DNA of 64,000 nt from Streptomyces formicae (GTDB lineage Bacteria > Actinomycetota > Actinomycetes > Streptomycetales > Streptomycetaceae), in NCBI RefSeq assembly GCF_022647665.1, contig NZ_CP071872.1, forward strand, positions 3,658,001 to 3,722,000, written 5' to 3'. Under the pieces are notes generated by a model. That model was not told the DNA's origin and searched no databases. It saw nothing but the letters and a program-made list of their open reading frames with translations. This document shows positions 9,797 through 17,750 of this stretch, in pieces (position 1 is the first letter of the stretch; every line of letters starts with the position of its first letter). Both the position numbers and the translations under genes were made by a program.

Positions 9797-10023
9797 CTTT
9801 CGCTGCGTTTGGTGGTGATGAGGAGGTCGAGCTGGCCGAGGGTGGCGGCTTCCTTGATGTCGCTGTCGCTGAGATCGATGCCGTAGCGGTTGGTCAGGAG
9901 GACGGACAGCTCGACGACAGCGAGGGAGTCGAATCCGGCGTGGTCGAGGCTGGCGTCGTCGGTGAGCCGGTCGGCGGGCAGCTTGAGGTCATGGGTCAGG
10001 ATGCGGGTGAGGTCACCGGTCAT
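9793..10023 (-). CDS. Stand-alone acyl carrier protein
   Basis: This 76-residue protein has the four-helix ACP pattern, with the phosphopantetheine site FDSLAVVELS at residues 31-40 (Ser-33). It overlaps the KAS III stop by 11 bp and the CitE-like start by 4 bp. A dedicated ACP next to a KAS III and MaoC indicates that a carrier-bound acyl intermediate is made here, separate from primary fatty acid synthesis. Confidence 0.9.
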   Translation of the reverse strand: MTGDLTRILTHDLKLPADRLTDDASLDHAGFDSLAVVELSVLLTNRYGIDLSDSDIKEAATLGQLDLLITTKRSER

Positions 10024-11020
10024 GTCCGGCTCCTCCCGGAAGGCGGGTGAGGGAGAGGTCGGGCCAGGTGAGGGCGACGGCGCCCCAGGTCAGTCCGGCA
10101 CCGAAGGCGGTTAGCAGGGTGCGGTGGCCGGGCTTGAGGCGGCCGTCGGCGGCAGCGTCGGCCAGGAGCAAGGGAATGGACGCGGCGCCTGTGTTGCCGA
10201 CTTCGCCCACGTTGCAGAGGTGGTGGCCGTCGGGGATGCCGAGTTGGCGAGCGACGAACGAGGTGATGCGGCCGTTGGCCTGGTGAGGGACCAGATGGTC
10301 GACGTCCGCGAGTTCCCAGCCCATGGCGGTGGCGGCCTGGTGGGCGGCGGTGGACATGCGGTCGACGGCGTGCCGGAAGACGTCGACTCCGTCCATGTGC
10401 AGGGCGCCGGGGTGGGCGGCTCTGATCAGGTCGGCGCCGGTGCCGTCGCTGCCCAACACCATTTGCCCGAGAGCTCCGGCCTCGTCCGCGCTGCCGCAGC
10501 GCAGCAGGACGGCTCCGGCGCCGTCGCCGAACAGGGCGACGGTCGTGCGGTCTTCGGGGTCGGGAAGGCTGGCGAGGCGGTCGGCGCCGATGACCAGGAC
10601 GGTCCGTGCGGTGCCGGCGGCGAGGAACCCGGCCGCGGTGGCGAGGGCGTAGAGGAAGCCGGTGCAGCCGGCGGCGAGGTCGTAGGCGGGGATGCCGGTC
10701 AGCCCGAGTCGGGTGGCGACGGCGGGGGCGGTGGCCGGACAGCAGCGGTCCGGGGTGGTCGTCGCCACCACCACGGCCTCCACCGGGACCGGTTCGCTGT
10801 CGGCGAGAGCCTCAGCGGCGGCCCGCACGGCGAGATCGGTCGTGGACAGATCCGCCCCGGCGACGTGCCGCTGGGCGATGCCGGTCCGTGAGCGGATCCA
10901 CTCGTCCGTGGTGTCCAGACGCGCGGTCAGGTCGGCGTTCGAGACGATGTGCGGGGGCAGCGCTGCGCCGACTCCGCAGACCACGGCCGCCCTCCCGGCA
11001 ACTCCGGATGCGGCGGTCAT
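10013..11020 (-). CDS. 3-oxoacyl-ACP synthase III (KAS III) family protein
   Basis: This 335-residue thiolase-fold protein carries the full KAS III triad: Cys in LAAGCTGFLYAL near residue 117, His in VPHQANGRI near 250 and Asn in VGNTGAASIPL near 280. It begins with the family-typical GVGAALPPHIVSNADL and has DEWIRSRTGI. KAS III enzymes condense an acyl-CoA starter with malonyl-ACP, while secondary-metabolism relatives also transfer acyl groups. Tight coupling to an ACP and to the pyruvate aldolase upstream suggests it builds a short acyl chain for a specialised product. Confidence 0.92.
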   Translation of the reverse strand: MTAASGVAGRAAVVCGVGAALPPHIVSNADLTARLDTTDEWIRSRTGIAQRHVAGADLSTTDLAVRAAAEALADSEPVPVEAVVVATTTPDRCCPATAPAVATRLGLTGIPAYDLAAGCTGFLYALATAAGFLAAGTARTVLVIGADRLASLPDPEDRTTVALFGDGAGAVLLRCGSADEAGALGQMVLGSDGTGADLIRAAHPGALHMDGVDVFRHAVDRMSTAAHQAATAMGWELADVDHLVPHQANGRITSFVARQLGIPDGHHLCNVGEVGNTGAASIPLLLADAAADGRLKPGHRTLLTAFGAGLTWGAVALTWPDLSLTRLPGGAGHDR

Positions 11021-12060
11021 CGGGTGGCCGCCTTGAGCTGCCGGGCGACGTCGCCGATCAGATCCTCCTGTCCGGCGACAACCTGCCGCTCGCCAAGGGC
11101 AAGGAACAAGTCAATGGGGTCGACGCCTTCGGTGCGGGCGGTGTGAAGGACGGGTCGTTTGAAGCCGGAGAACACGCCGGCGAGCCCGCTGGCCACGGCG
11201 ATCGAGTCGATGGACGGCGGGGTCTTCATCAGGCGGTCGGCAGCGACGTCGGCGGCGGCCAGTACCTCGCGCAGACGGATGCCGGTTTCGATGCCGCGGC
11301 GTTCGAGGACGGCCACGAGAACTTCGAGCTGGGTGTTGCCGGCTCCGGCGCCGAACCCTCGGGCTGTCGCGTCGATGACGGACGCCCCGGCGTCCACGGC
11401 GGCAAGGCTGTTCGCCACAGCCAGGCCCAGGTTGTTGTGACCGTGGAAGATGACCGGCACGTCGACGGCGTCGGCGATGGCGTGCACGCGCTCGGTGACG
11501 TCGGCGGGCAGGTAGTGGCCGGCGGAGTCCATGATGCCGACGGCCTGAGCGCCGAACTTCACCATCAGGGCGCACTGTTCGGCGAGCTCACCGGGGCCGG
11601 TCATGTGGCTCATGAGAAGGACACCCTGGGCTTCGGCTCCGAGGTCACGGATGACGCCGATGTGGCGTTCGGTGACATCGGCCTCGGCGCAGTGCGCGGC
11701 GATCCGTGCGACGTCGGCGCCGCGGTGGACAGCGGCCGCCAGGTCGTCGGAGGTGCCCCAGCCTGGGGCCATGAAGACGCCCATTCGTGATGAGGTGAGT
11801 GCCTCGCGGACCGTGGTGAGCATCGTGGCGTCGTCGAGAGCGGCGCGGCCGATCTGGAGGCTGGAGGCGCCCAGGCCGTTGCCGTGGCCGACCTCCACCA
11901 CCGGCACCCCGGCGGTGTTCGCGGCGGTGGCGTAGGCGCGGAGCTGGTCTGCGTCGAGTTGGTGACCGACCGCGTGATGGCCGTCACGTAGCGTCGGGTC
12001 GTGCAGAAGGATCCGGGGCCGCTCGTGCGAGTGCGTGTCCATAGCTGGGGTTCCCTTCAT
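11017..12060 (-). CDS. 4-hydroxy-2-oxovalerate aldolase (DmpG/MhpE family)
   Basis: The 347-residue protein begins with the HMGL-like signature DPTLRDGHHAVGHQ and has the metal-binding VIFHGHNNLGLAV near residue 200, both characteristic of DmpG/MhpE aldolases. The C-terminal DmpG communication domain is present. These enzymes split 4-hydroxy-2-oxoacids to pyruvate and an aldehyde, channelled to a partner acylating aldehyde dehydrogenase, whose gene overlaps this one by 4 bp (ATGA). The reaction is reversible. No ring-cleavage gene lies nearby, so aromatic catabolism is not the obvious context. ATG 12042 is an alternative start. Confidence 0.92.
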   Translation of the reverse strand: MKGTPAMDTHSHERPRILLHDPTLRDGHHAVGHQLDADQLRAYATAANTAGVPVVEVGHGNGLGASSLQIGRAALDDATMLTTVREALTSSRMGVFMAPGWGTSDDLAAAVHRGADVARIAAHCAEADVTERHIGVIRDLGAEAQGVLLMSHMTGPGELAEQCALMVKFGAQAVGIMDSAGHYLPADVTERVHAIADAVDVPVIFHGHNNLGLAVANSLAAVDAGASVIDATARGFGAGAGNTQLEVLVAVLERRGIETGIRLREVLAAADVAADRLMKTPPSIDSIAVASGLAGVFSGFKRPVLHTARTEGVDPIDLFLALGERQVVAGQEDLIGDVARQLKAATR

Positions 12061-12927
12061 CGGGAGACGGCGGCCGACTGCTCGGCGAGCAGGACGGCGG
12101 CGGCGTTGATGATGTCGACGCTTCCGGCGTGGCGGGGCAGGCGGCCGCCGGAGGCGGTCACCTCCACCACGACCGAGAACCGGTCCGGGTCAACGGCGAG
12201 CGAGTTCACCTTGAACCCGGGCGCGTAGGCGCGCACCGCCTGAGCGGCGGCCGCGATGCTCGTGCGGACCGGGTGCGGGGCGGATGGCGTCCGCGAGGAC
12301 GGTCATGGCCACCCGGAACGGCGGGGCGGGCCGAGCGGGGCTCAGGTTGACCATCACCTTCACGTCCGGGGCGCCGGTGAAGGCCCGGATCGCGGCGGAG
12401 GTGGTGGCGATGTACTGGTCGAGGTTCAGGCGAGTGGCCCGGCCGGCGCTCGCGCTCGCCCCGGTGGAGACCACCTCGATGTAGGTGGGGGTACAGCGCT
12501 TCGCGATGGCATGCAAGACCGGAATGGCCACCTGCCCGCCGCAGCTGACAAGGTTCAGGTGTCTGTGGGCCGCCGACCGGTGGCCGTTGACGCCCGGGAC
12601 GATGAGGGTGCCGAGTCCCGTGGGGGTCAGGTCGATCAGGGTGGTGCCGGTCTGGCGCAGTGCCGCCCAGTGACCGGCGTGGCTGTCGGCGTTGGTGGCG
12701 TCGAAGACCACATCGAAGGGCCCGGCCTCCACCACGGCACCAATCCCGCCGGCGGTGGTCGGGTGGCCCATGTCGGCCGCCCGCCGCAGCCCCAGGCTGT
12801 CCCGATCGCGGCCTGCCACCAAAGCCAGTTCCAGCCTCGTCGACCGGCGGATCTTGTCGACGAGGTCGATCCCGATCAGGCCGGCGCCGAGTACGGCGAC
12901 ACGCAGACGCTGTTCATCAGCAGCCAT
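12057..12927 (-). pseudogene. Acylating acetaldehyde dehydrogenase (DmpF/MhpF family), frameshifted
   Basis: The N-terminal two thirds read cleanly from ATG 12927: GAGLIGIDLVDKI Rossmann motif at 13-25, catalytic Cys in NLVSCGGQVAIPV near 130 and VEVVSTGASASAG-like dimer segment. After VLADAIRPAP the frame is lost at a G run (12271-12273). One base over, the family tail continues (VRTSIAAAAQAV, then FKVNSLAVDPDRFSVVVEV, GSVDIINAAA) to a TGA at 12057-12059 that overlaps the aldolase ATG. Removing one base gives about 289 residues, near family length. The enzyme turns the aldolase product aldehyde into acyl-CoA, or the reverse. The preserved downstream frame argues for a recent indel or sequence error. 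Confidence 0.88.
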
Positions 12928-12993
12928 CAGCCGCTCCTTCGTTCAAGAGGAGGAGTGGTGTATGAGGAGGCAGTGCCGGCCAGGCATCGCGGG

Positions 12994-13785
12994 TCAGCGG
13001 ACGTGCAGCTCGACCGGCGGCAGATGCGGCGAACGCGCGTACACCGTGCTCCGGGCCGCCAGGGGCAGGCTGGCGTGCACGGCCCCGGCCAGAACCAGCT
13101 GCCCCGCGCGCAGGCACTCGCCGAAGAGGTGCAGCCGTCCGGCGAGCCAGATCAGGGCAGGGAGTGGGTTGCCGAGGACGGCACGGCCTTCCCCGGTCGC
13201 CACCGCGGTTCCGTCGACGCTGACAACCAGCGGCTCGGCGGCCAGGTCCATGTCCGCGCTGAGCGGCACTATGGGCCCGGTAACGACCCGAGCGCAGGAC
13301 GCGTTGTCGGCGATGCTGTCCGCGACCGTGAGGCGCCAGCTGGTGAACCGGGTGTCGATCACCTCCAGGGCGAGGAACACTTCTTTCACCGCCGCCCGTG
13401 CCTCGTCCAGGCCAACGTTCGCGCCCGCCAGGTCGCAGCCGAGCCGGAGCGCGATCTCGGCCTCCACCCGAGGCTGCATCAGCGCGGACCGGACCATGGT
13501 GTCGCCCGTGGGCAGCACCATGTCGTCCAACAGGACACCCGAGTCCGGCTCGTCGACGCCCATCTGCTCCTGCATGGCCTGCGAGGTCACCCCCGCCTTG
13601 TGGCCGACGACGCGGGCCCCGCCCGCGATCCGCCGGTCCACGACTGCCTTCTGCACCCGGTAGGCGGTCTGCAACGACAGGCCCGGCCGCCGGACGGTCA
13701 GCGCTTCGATCGGGACGCGCTCGTACTCCGCCGCCAGCAGAGCCGAGGCCGTAGCGGCGATCCAGCGATCATCCTGCTCGTCCAT
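12994..13785 (-). CDS. 2-keto-4-pentenoate hydratase (MhpD/DmpE family)
   Basis: ATG 13785 follows a good GGAGG ribosome site and gives 263 residues. The sequence fits the fumarylacetoacetase-fold hydratases: GHKAGVTSQAMQEQMGV near 70, the metal-binding PRVEAEIALRL near 108 and FLALEVIDTR near 140. The enzyme adds water to 2-hydroxypenta-2,4-dienoate to give 4-hydroxy-2-oxovalerate. As first gene of the island operon it completes the hydratase-dehydrogenase-aldolase trio of lower meta-cleavage pathways. A 66-bp gap separates it from the dehydrogenase, the largest gap in the operon. Confidence 0.9.
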   Translation of the reverse strand: MDEQDDRWIAATASALLAAEYERVPIEALTVRRPGLSLQTAYRVQKAVVDRRIAGGARVVGHKAGVTSQAMQEQMGVDEPDSGVLLDDMVLPTGDTMVRSALMQPRVEAEIALRLGCDLAGANVGLDEARAAVKEVFLALEVIDTRFTSWRLTVADSIADNASCARVVTGPIVPLSADMDLAAEPLVVSVDGTAVATGEGRAVLGNPLPALIWLAGRLHLFGECLRAGQLVLAGAVHASLPLAARSTVYARSPHLPPVELHVR

Positions 13786-13904
13786 GACGATCCCTCCTCG
13801 GGGCATGAGGCATCACACCCGGTTCGCAGACGTGGGCACGGGAGCAGATCCGGGCGGCGTGCCAGCCACCGGGGCTCGGGCCTGATGAAGAGTCAACCGG
13901 GGAT

Positions 13905-13916
13905 CGCTGCGCAGCG
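13905..13916. promoter_or_regulatory. 12-bp palindrome in the divergent promoter of the island operon
   Basis: CGCTGCGCAGCG is a perfect palindrome in the 185-bp spacer between the hydratase operon and the XRE-TPR regulator. A second near-symmetric AT-containing element (GTATATCGCGTATATGC) lies at about 13941-13957, close to the regulator start. One may be an autoregulatory operator and the other a -10 region, but neither is proven. Confidence 0.4.
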
Positions 13917-13970
13917 GTACGGTGACGGGCAGGCCAAGCGGTATATCGCGTATATGCGAGGCAGGTGCTC

Positions 13971-15344
13971 ATGACCAGGCGTACGCCGAACGTCCAGCTC
14001 AGCGTCCTTGTCGCCGAATCCGGCCTCACCTACGAGGCGCTGGCGAAGACGGTCTGCGCGGTCGCCGTCGAATGCGGCGCACGCTTACGCACGAACAAGT
14101 CCAACGTCGAGCACTGGCTCAGCGGATCCGTGCCCCGCGGCGACACACCCCGCTACCTCGCGGTCGCGCTCTCCCGGCGCCTGGGCCGCCTCCTGACCCT
14201 TGGCGACCTCGGCCTGCCCTCCCCAGCAGAGGCCGAGAATGACACCATCGGACTATCTCTCGGGAGCGACCCGCTGGACGCCCTGCTGCCAATGTGGAGG
14301 TACGAGTTGGACCGCCGCCGCTTCCTGACGGCCTCCGCCTACTCCGTGGCAGCCGCAGCCTTACCCCTCAGCCACGTCCAGGACATCGCCTGCCGCACCG
14401 AGGCCGCCCGCACCGGCTACACCGTCGGCATGGCCGAAGTCGCCGCCGTTCGCGACATGATCCACGCGTTCTCCGAGATGGACGAACGCCACGGTGGACA
14501 ACACGGCCGCAGCGCCCTGGTCACCTACCTCCGGGACGACGTCGCCCCGCTGTGCCGGGCCCGGTTCCGCACCGACGAAGTCCGCCAGCACATGCTCTCC
14601 GCCGCCAGCCGAGGCGTCCACCTGCTGGGCTGGAAGAGCTACGACGCAGGCCAGCAGGGACTTGCTCAGCGCTACTACCTTCAGTCCTACGCCCTGGCCG
14701 CCGAATCCGGCCTGCGCGGGCACGACGGATTCGTGATGCGCACGATGGCCATGCAGGGCCTCAAGCTCCACCGCCCCGAGCACTGCCTCGGCTTGGCTGA
14801 GACCGGCCTGAACCGTGCCAAGGGACGGGTGGACGCCCAGACCGAAGCCCTCTTCCGCGTCGTTCACGCCCACACCCTGGCCAAGAGCGGCAAGCGCCGC
14901 GCGGCCCTCGCCGAAGCCGAACATGCCCGGACCCTGCTGACCGGTGCTCCCGGTGACGACGTGCCGTTCTGGGCGCTGGCCTGGGGCCCACCAGCCGCGT
15001 CGGTGTACTCCCGCACCGCCAAGGTCCACGAGACCCTGGAAGACCACCGGGCCGCCGCCGAGCAGTACGCGCTGGCCGCCACGGCCCGCCCGGCAGACAC
15101 CTACGCGCGCATCGTCGCCCTGGACCTGGTCGCGGGTGCGGAGATGCACCTCAAGCGCGGCAGCATCGAGCAGGCGTGCGCCACCTGGCACCGGGCCATT
15201 GACCACATGGGCGGTGTCCGCTCCGTCCGCACCCGAAAGGCGGTCTTCCGTATGCGCAGCGACCTCGCACGCTTCCGGGCGCGTGGCCTGCGGTGCGTTG
15301 CCGAGCTCGATGAACGAGGACGCGACTTCCTTACCAATACCTGA
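13971..15344 (+). CDS. XRE-type helix-turn-helix regulator with TPR-like C-terminal domain
   Basis: The protein has 457 residues from ATG 13971, chosen over GTG 13965 because GAGGCAGG then has normal spacing. Residues 8-60 form an XRE-like DNA-binding domain (LVAESGLTYEALAKTV, then NVEHWLSG). The remainder, from about 120, is helical with alternating A/L/Y pairs like the TPR arrays of actinomycete signal-responsive regulators. It is divergent from the eight-gene operon and converges, with a 10-bp gap, on a NUDIX gene. Regulators of this build in streptomycetes usually sit beside biosynthetic genes. Control of the operon is inferred from position. Confidence 0.8.
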   Translation: MTRRTPNVQLSVLVAESGLTYEALAKTVCAVAVECGARLRTNKSNVEHWLSGSVPRGDTPRYLAVALSRRLGRLLTLGDLGLPSPAEAENDTIGLSLGSDPLDALLPMWRYELDRRRFLTASAYSVAAAALPLSHVQDIACRTEAARTGYTVGMAEVAAVRDMIHAFSEMDERHGGQHGRSALVTYLRDDVAPLCRARFRTDEVRQHMLSAASRGVHLLGWKSYDAGQQGLAQRYYLQSYALAAESGLRGHDGFVMRTMAMQGLKLHRPEHCLGLAETGLNRAKGRVDAQTEALFRVVHAHTLAKSGKRRAALAEAEHARTLLTGAPGDDVPFWALAWGPPAASVYSRTAKVHETLEDHRAAAEQYALAATARPADTYARIVALDLVAGAEMHLKRGSIEQACATWHRAIDHMGGVRSVRTRKAVFRMRSDLARFRARGLRCVAELDERGRDFLTNT

Positions 15345-15354
15345 ACCAGGCGAC

Positions 15355-16095
15355 TCAACGGCGCCTGGCGTAGCGACGGACGATCGGCTCCAGGTAGTCC
15401 GCGTTCGGACCAACCAGATCGGCCAGTTCGTCCGGTGAGTGCAGCAGGGCGATGTCGGCGAGTTCAGGTTCGCGGCCATGCGCGCGCTCGGCTGCCGCAG
15501 CAGCGGCGAAGTCGGCGCGTAGCGTCGCTTCGGGAAGGGCCGGGGCAAGGTAGGTCAGGCCGACGCTTCCGTTCTCACCGCGGGTGACGACCCACAGCTT
15601 CAGATCCTCGGGGGCCGCGCCGATCCCCAGCTCCTCAGCGAGCTCCCGCGCGGCTTGGCCGGCCAGTGCCGACTCGTCCAGCACCGCCCCGTTCTGAGGA
15701 GGCTCCACAGACCCCCCTGGCAGCTGCCAGCGCCCCGGGGCTGCCGTAGAAGGCGACATCCTCGCTGCCAGCACACGACCGTCGTCGGTGGGCTGGACGA
15801 CGTTCACGAATAACGACGGCAGTGCGGTGGCTCCGGGCACGCGACGCAGGGCGTAGTGCCGGTAGGTGACCCCCACCCAGGAGAGGCGGAGGATACGCGG
15901 GCTTGCCCACTCCAATCCCCCACACGCGACCACCGGCCCGTCGAAGAGGGTGGGGTTGGCTCGGGTGGCCATGTCCCACACTCGGTCTCGGGCCTCAGCG
16001 ATCTTGCGTGGTAGCGGTGGTTCCGCAGCTTCGGTCAGCAGGAGCCGTTCAACGTCGAAGAGGTCAATGCCCACAGGGGGCAGTGTCTCGGTCAC
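15355..16095 (-). CDS. NUDIX hydrolase family protein
   Basis: GTG 16095 starts a 246-residue protein. A Nudix box is visible at about residues 125-160: GGSV, then a spacer, then the core RELAEELGIG. The spacer between the first Gly and the REUXEE core is longer than the classic GX5EX7REUXEEXGU, so it is a somewhat divergent member. Nudix proteins hydrolyse nucleoside-diphosphate-linked substrates, and some act as ligand-sensing domains. It converges on the XRE-TPR gene. XRE/NUDIX neighbours are common in streptomycetes, so the pair may function together. Confidence 0.8.
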   Translation of the reverse strand: MTETLPPVGIDLFDVERLLLTEAAEPPLPRKIAEARDRVWDMATRANPTLFDGPVVACGGLEWASPRILRLSWVGVTYRHYALRRVPGATALPSLFVNVVQPTDDGRVLAARMSPSTAAPGRWQLPGGSVEPPQNGAVLDESALAGQAARELAEELGIGAAPEDLKLWVVTRGENGSVGLTYLAPALPEATLRADFAAAAAAERAHGREPELADIALLHSPDELADLVGPNADYLEPIVRRYARRR

Positions 16096-16161
16096 CGGCC
16101 CATCGTAGAACTCGTTCCAGGCTTGATCAGTAAGTTCGCATCGACGGCCGTGGATGCGAGT

Positions 16162-16370
16162 TCATGGACGCCCGGCCGGTCGCTGGTCGTCGGTGTCCGC
16201 TGGTTTCCGGCCCGGCACGGCGGCCGCAGCCAGGTTCAGACGGGCGTCCATTTCGAGGTTGGCCTCGCCGTAGGGGCGGACGTGGGATCAGAACAGCGGG
16301 TCAGGCCCCGCCACTCGGCGGGTGTGAGGAGGCCGGCCCACTCCGGTTCGTCAAGGATGTCCTGGAGCAT
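16162..16370 (-). pseudogene. 3' remnant of a Tn3-family-like transposase
   Basis: Read on the minus strand from ATG 16370, one frame gives MLQDILDEPEWAGLLTPAEW and RGLT. One frame over it continues PLF-stop-SHVRPYGEANLEM and DARLNLAAAAVPG to a TGA at 16162-16164. Joined, this resembles the last 70 or so residues of actinobacterial Tn3-type transposases (LTPLFWSHV-PYG-L-M-RL-L), with a one-base deletion near 16310 and a Trp codon changed to TGA. The homology stops where the GGGGCGGAGCCCC repeat begins. The family assignment is from memory of the C-terminal pattern and needs a search. Confidence 0.55.
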
Positions 16371-16382
16371 CAGGGGGGTGCC

Positions 16383-16395
16383 GGGGCGGAGCCCC
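16383..16395. repeat. Inverted copy of the GGGGCTCCGCCCC element at the right edge of the island
   Basis: GGGGCGGAGCCCC is the reverse complement of the element at 7191-7203. It lies between the transposase remnant and the stop codon of the next oxidoreductase at 16401. The two copies bracket the island in opposite orientation. Confidence 0.6.
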
Positions 16396-16400
16396 CGTCG

Positions 16401-17750
16401 CTACGCCCCCGGGACCGACAGCAGCGCCTCCGCCGTCACCGGTGTCCCCGTCGCGAACGACTCGTTCGCCGCAAGCCCCGTGACGAGCGCGAGCGCACCG
16501 TCGGCCTCGGTCGCGCGCTGCTTCGCCGCGTCGCCCGTGTCGGCCGGGGCCGACGGGTCGGCGGGGCCGTAGAGGGAGGCGAGCATGCGCTCGTCGCCGC
16601 CGCCGTGCCCGGCGTGGTCGTACGGTGGCAGTTCCACCTCGCGCGGTGCCTCCCACAGCGGGCGCAGCAGGATGCGGGGGCCGCCGGCGTTGGCGAGGGC
16701 CTTGTCGCCGTGGATGGCCCCCTTGCCCGAGGTGGTGCGCAGACGGGCCGGCTGCCAGCGGCTCTCCTCGACCTCCAGCTCCAGACGGCCGCCGGTGCCG
16801 TTGAACATCACCCGGTAGCCCTCCCAGGGGGCGTAGGCCGTGAGGTGGTACGTCATCGTCGCGCCGGTGTCGTAGCGGACCAGCACCGCCATGTCGTCCT
16901 CGATGGTGATGCCGTCGCCGAAGACGTTGCGGTCGCGGTGGTATCCGTCGGCGCCCTCGGCGTCCAGGTAGAGCGAGCGCAGCGCATCGTTGTCGGCGAG
17001 CGGCAGCGCGAAGGGGTCGTCCGCGGCGGCGGCCGCGCCGTGGGCGCGCTCGTAGTCGCGCCGGTAGCCGGAGCGTTCGCCCGCCTCCCGGCCGTAGAAG
17101 CCGAGGCGTCCGTAGCCGAAGACCTCCCGCGGCCGGGCCCCCAGCCACCAGTTGACGAGGTCGAAGTGGTGGCTCGACTTGTGGACCATCAGCCCGCCGC
17201 TCTTGTCCTTCTCGCGGTGCCACCGGCGGAAGTAGTCCGCGCCGTGCCGTACGTCGAGCAGCCACTCGAAGTGGACCGACAGGACGTCCCCGACGGCGCC
17301 CTGGGCCAGCAGGCGGCGGATCTCCTCGTGCACGGGGTTGAAGCGGTAGTTGAAGGCGACCGCGAGATGGTTGCCGGTGGCCTCGACCTCGTCGAGGATG
17401 CGGCGGCAGCGGGCCGCGTCCGTGGTCATCGGCTTCTCCGTGACCACCCGGCAGCCGGCCCGCAGCGCGGGCACGATGTACGCGTCGTGGAGCGCGTCGA
17501 CCGTGGTGACCACGACCTCGTCGATGCCGTCGGAGCGCAGGCGCCGCTCGAACTCGTCGGGCGTCCAGACCGCGGCCTCCGGCTCGCCCGCCTCCTTCAG
17601 CAGCCGCTGGTGGTGCGCGATCCGCACCGGGTTGGGATCGCACAACGCGGCGACGTGCACCTGCGGGCGCCGGGCCAGCGCCGTGGTGAACATCTGGGCC
17701 CGGGAGCCGGTGCCCACCACGGCGGCGCGGGACGGGGTGCTGACGGTCAT
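16401..17750 (-). CDS. Gfo/Idh/MocA family oxidoreductase
   Basis: The 449-residue protein has an N-terminal Rossmann segment (AAVVGTGSRAQMFTTAL), the EKPMTTDAARC catalytic-lysine motif near residue 105, and a substrate-domain motif GLMVHKSSHHFDLVNWW near 185. The ATG at 17750 overlaps the stop of the upstream GH28 by 4 bp, so both come from one transcript. It is longer than the first Gfo/Idh protein of the window and belongs to a different subgroup. It probably processes a sugar or uronic acid released by the GH28, though some relatives are glycosidases with an NAD cofactor. Confidence 0.85.
   Translation of the reverse strand: MTVSTPSRAAVVGTGSRAQMFTTALARRPQVHVAALCDPNPVRIAHHQRLLKEAGEPEAAVWTPDEFERRLRSDGIDEVVVTTVDALHDAYIVPALRAGCRVVTEKPMTTDAARCRRILDEVEATGNHLAVAFNYRFNPVHEEIRRLLAQGAVGDVLSVHFEWLLDVRHGADYFRRWHREKDKSGGLMVHKSSHHFDLVNWWLGARPREVFGYGRLGFYGREAGERSGYRRDYERAHGAAAAADDPFALPLADNDALRSLYLDAEGADGYHRDRNVFGDGITIEDDMAVLVRYDTGATMTYHLTAYAPWEGYRVMFNGTGGRLELEVEESRWQPARLRTTSGKGAIHGDKALANAGGPRILLRPLWEAPREVELPPYDHAGHGGGDERMLASLYGPADPSAPADTGDAAKQRATEADGALALVTGLAANESFATGTPVTAEALLSVPGA

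Larger units (their letters stand above)
16096..16400. other. Island right-boundary spacer holding a transposase remnant
   Basis: This 305-bp stretch has no intact gene. It holds a decayed transposase tail (16162-16370, minus), a GGGGCGGAGCCCC element (16383-16395), and an imperfect 15-bp stem-loop at 16132-16162 (AAGTTCGCATC... pairing with ...GATGCGAGTT), which could be the old transposase terminator. Confidence 0.6.

Noticed and set aside
12057..13785. Plain aromatic meta-cleavage catabolic operon
   Set aside because: The lower-pathway trio is present, but no dioxygenase, hydrolase or aromatic transporter accompanies it, and it is fused by overlap to KAS III and ACP genes.
7234..16095. 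Modular polyketide or peptide cluster
   Set aside because: A KAS III and an ACP are present, but there are no ketosynthase-acyltransferase modules, adenylation domains, ketoreductase or thioesterase in the island.
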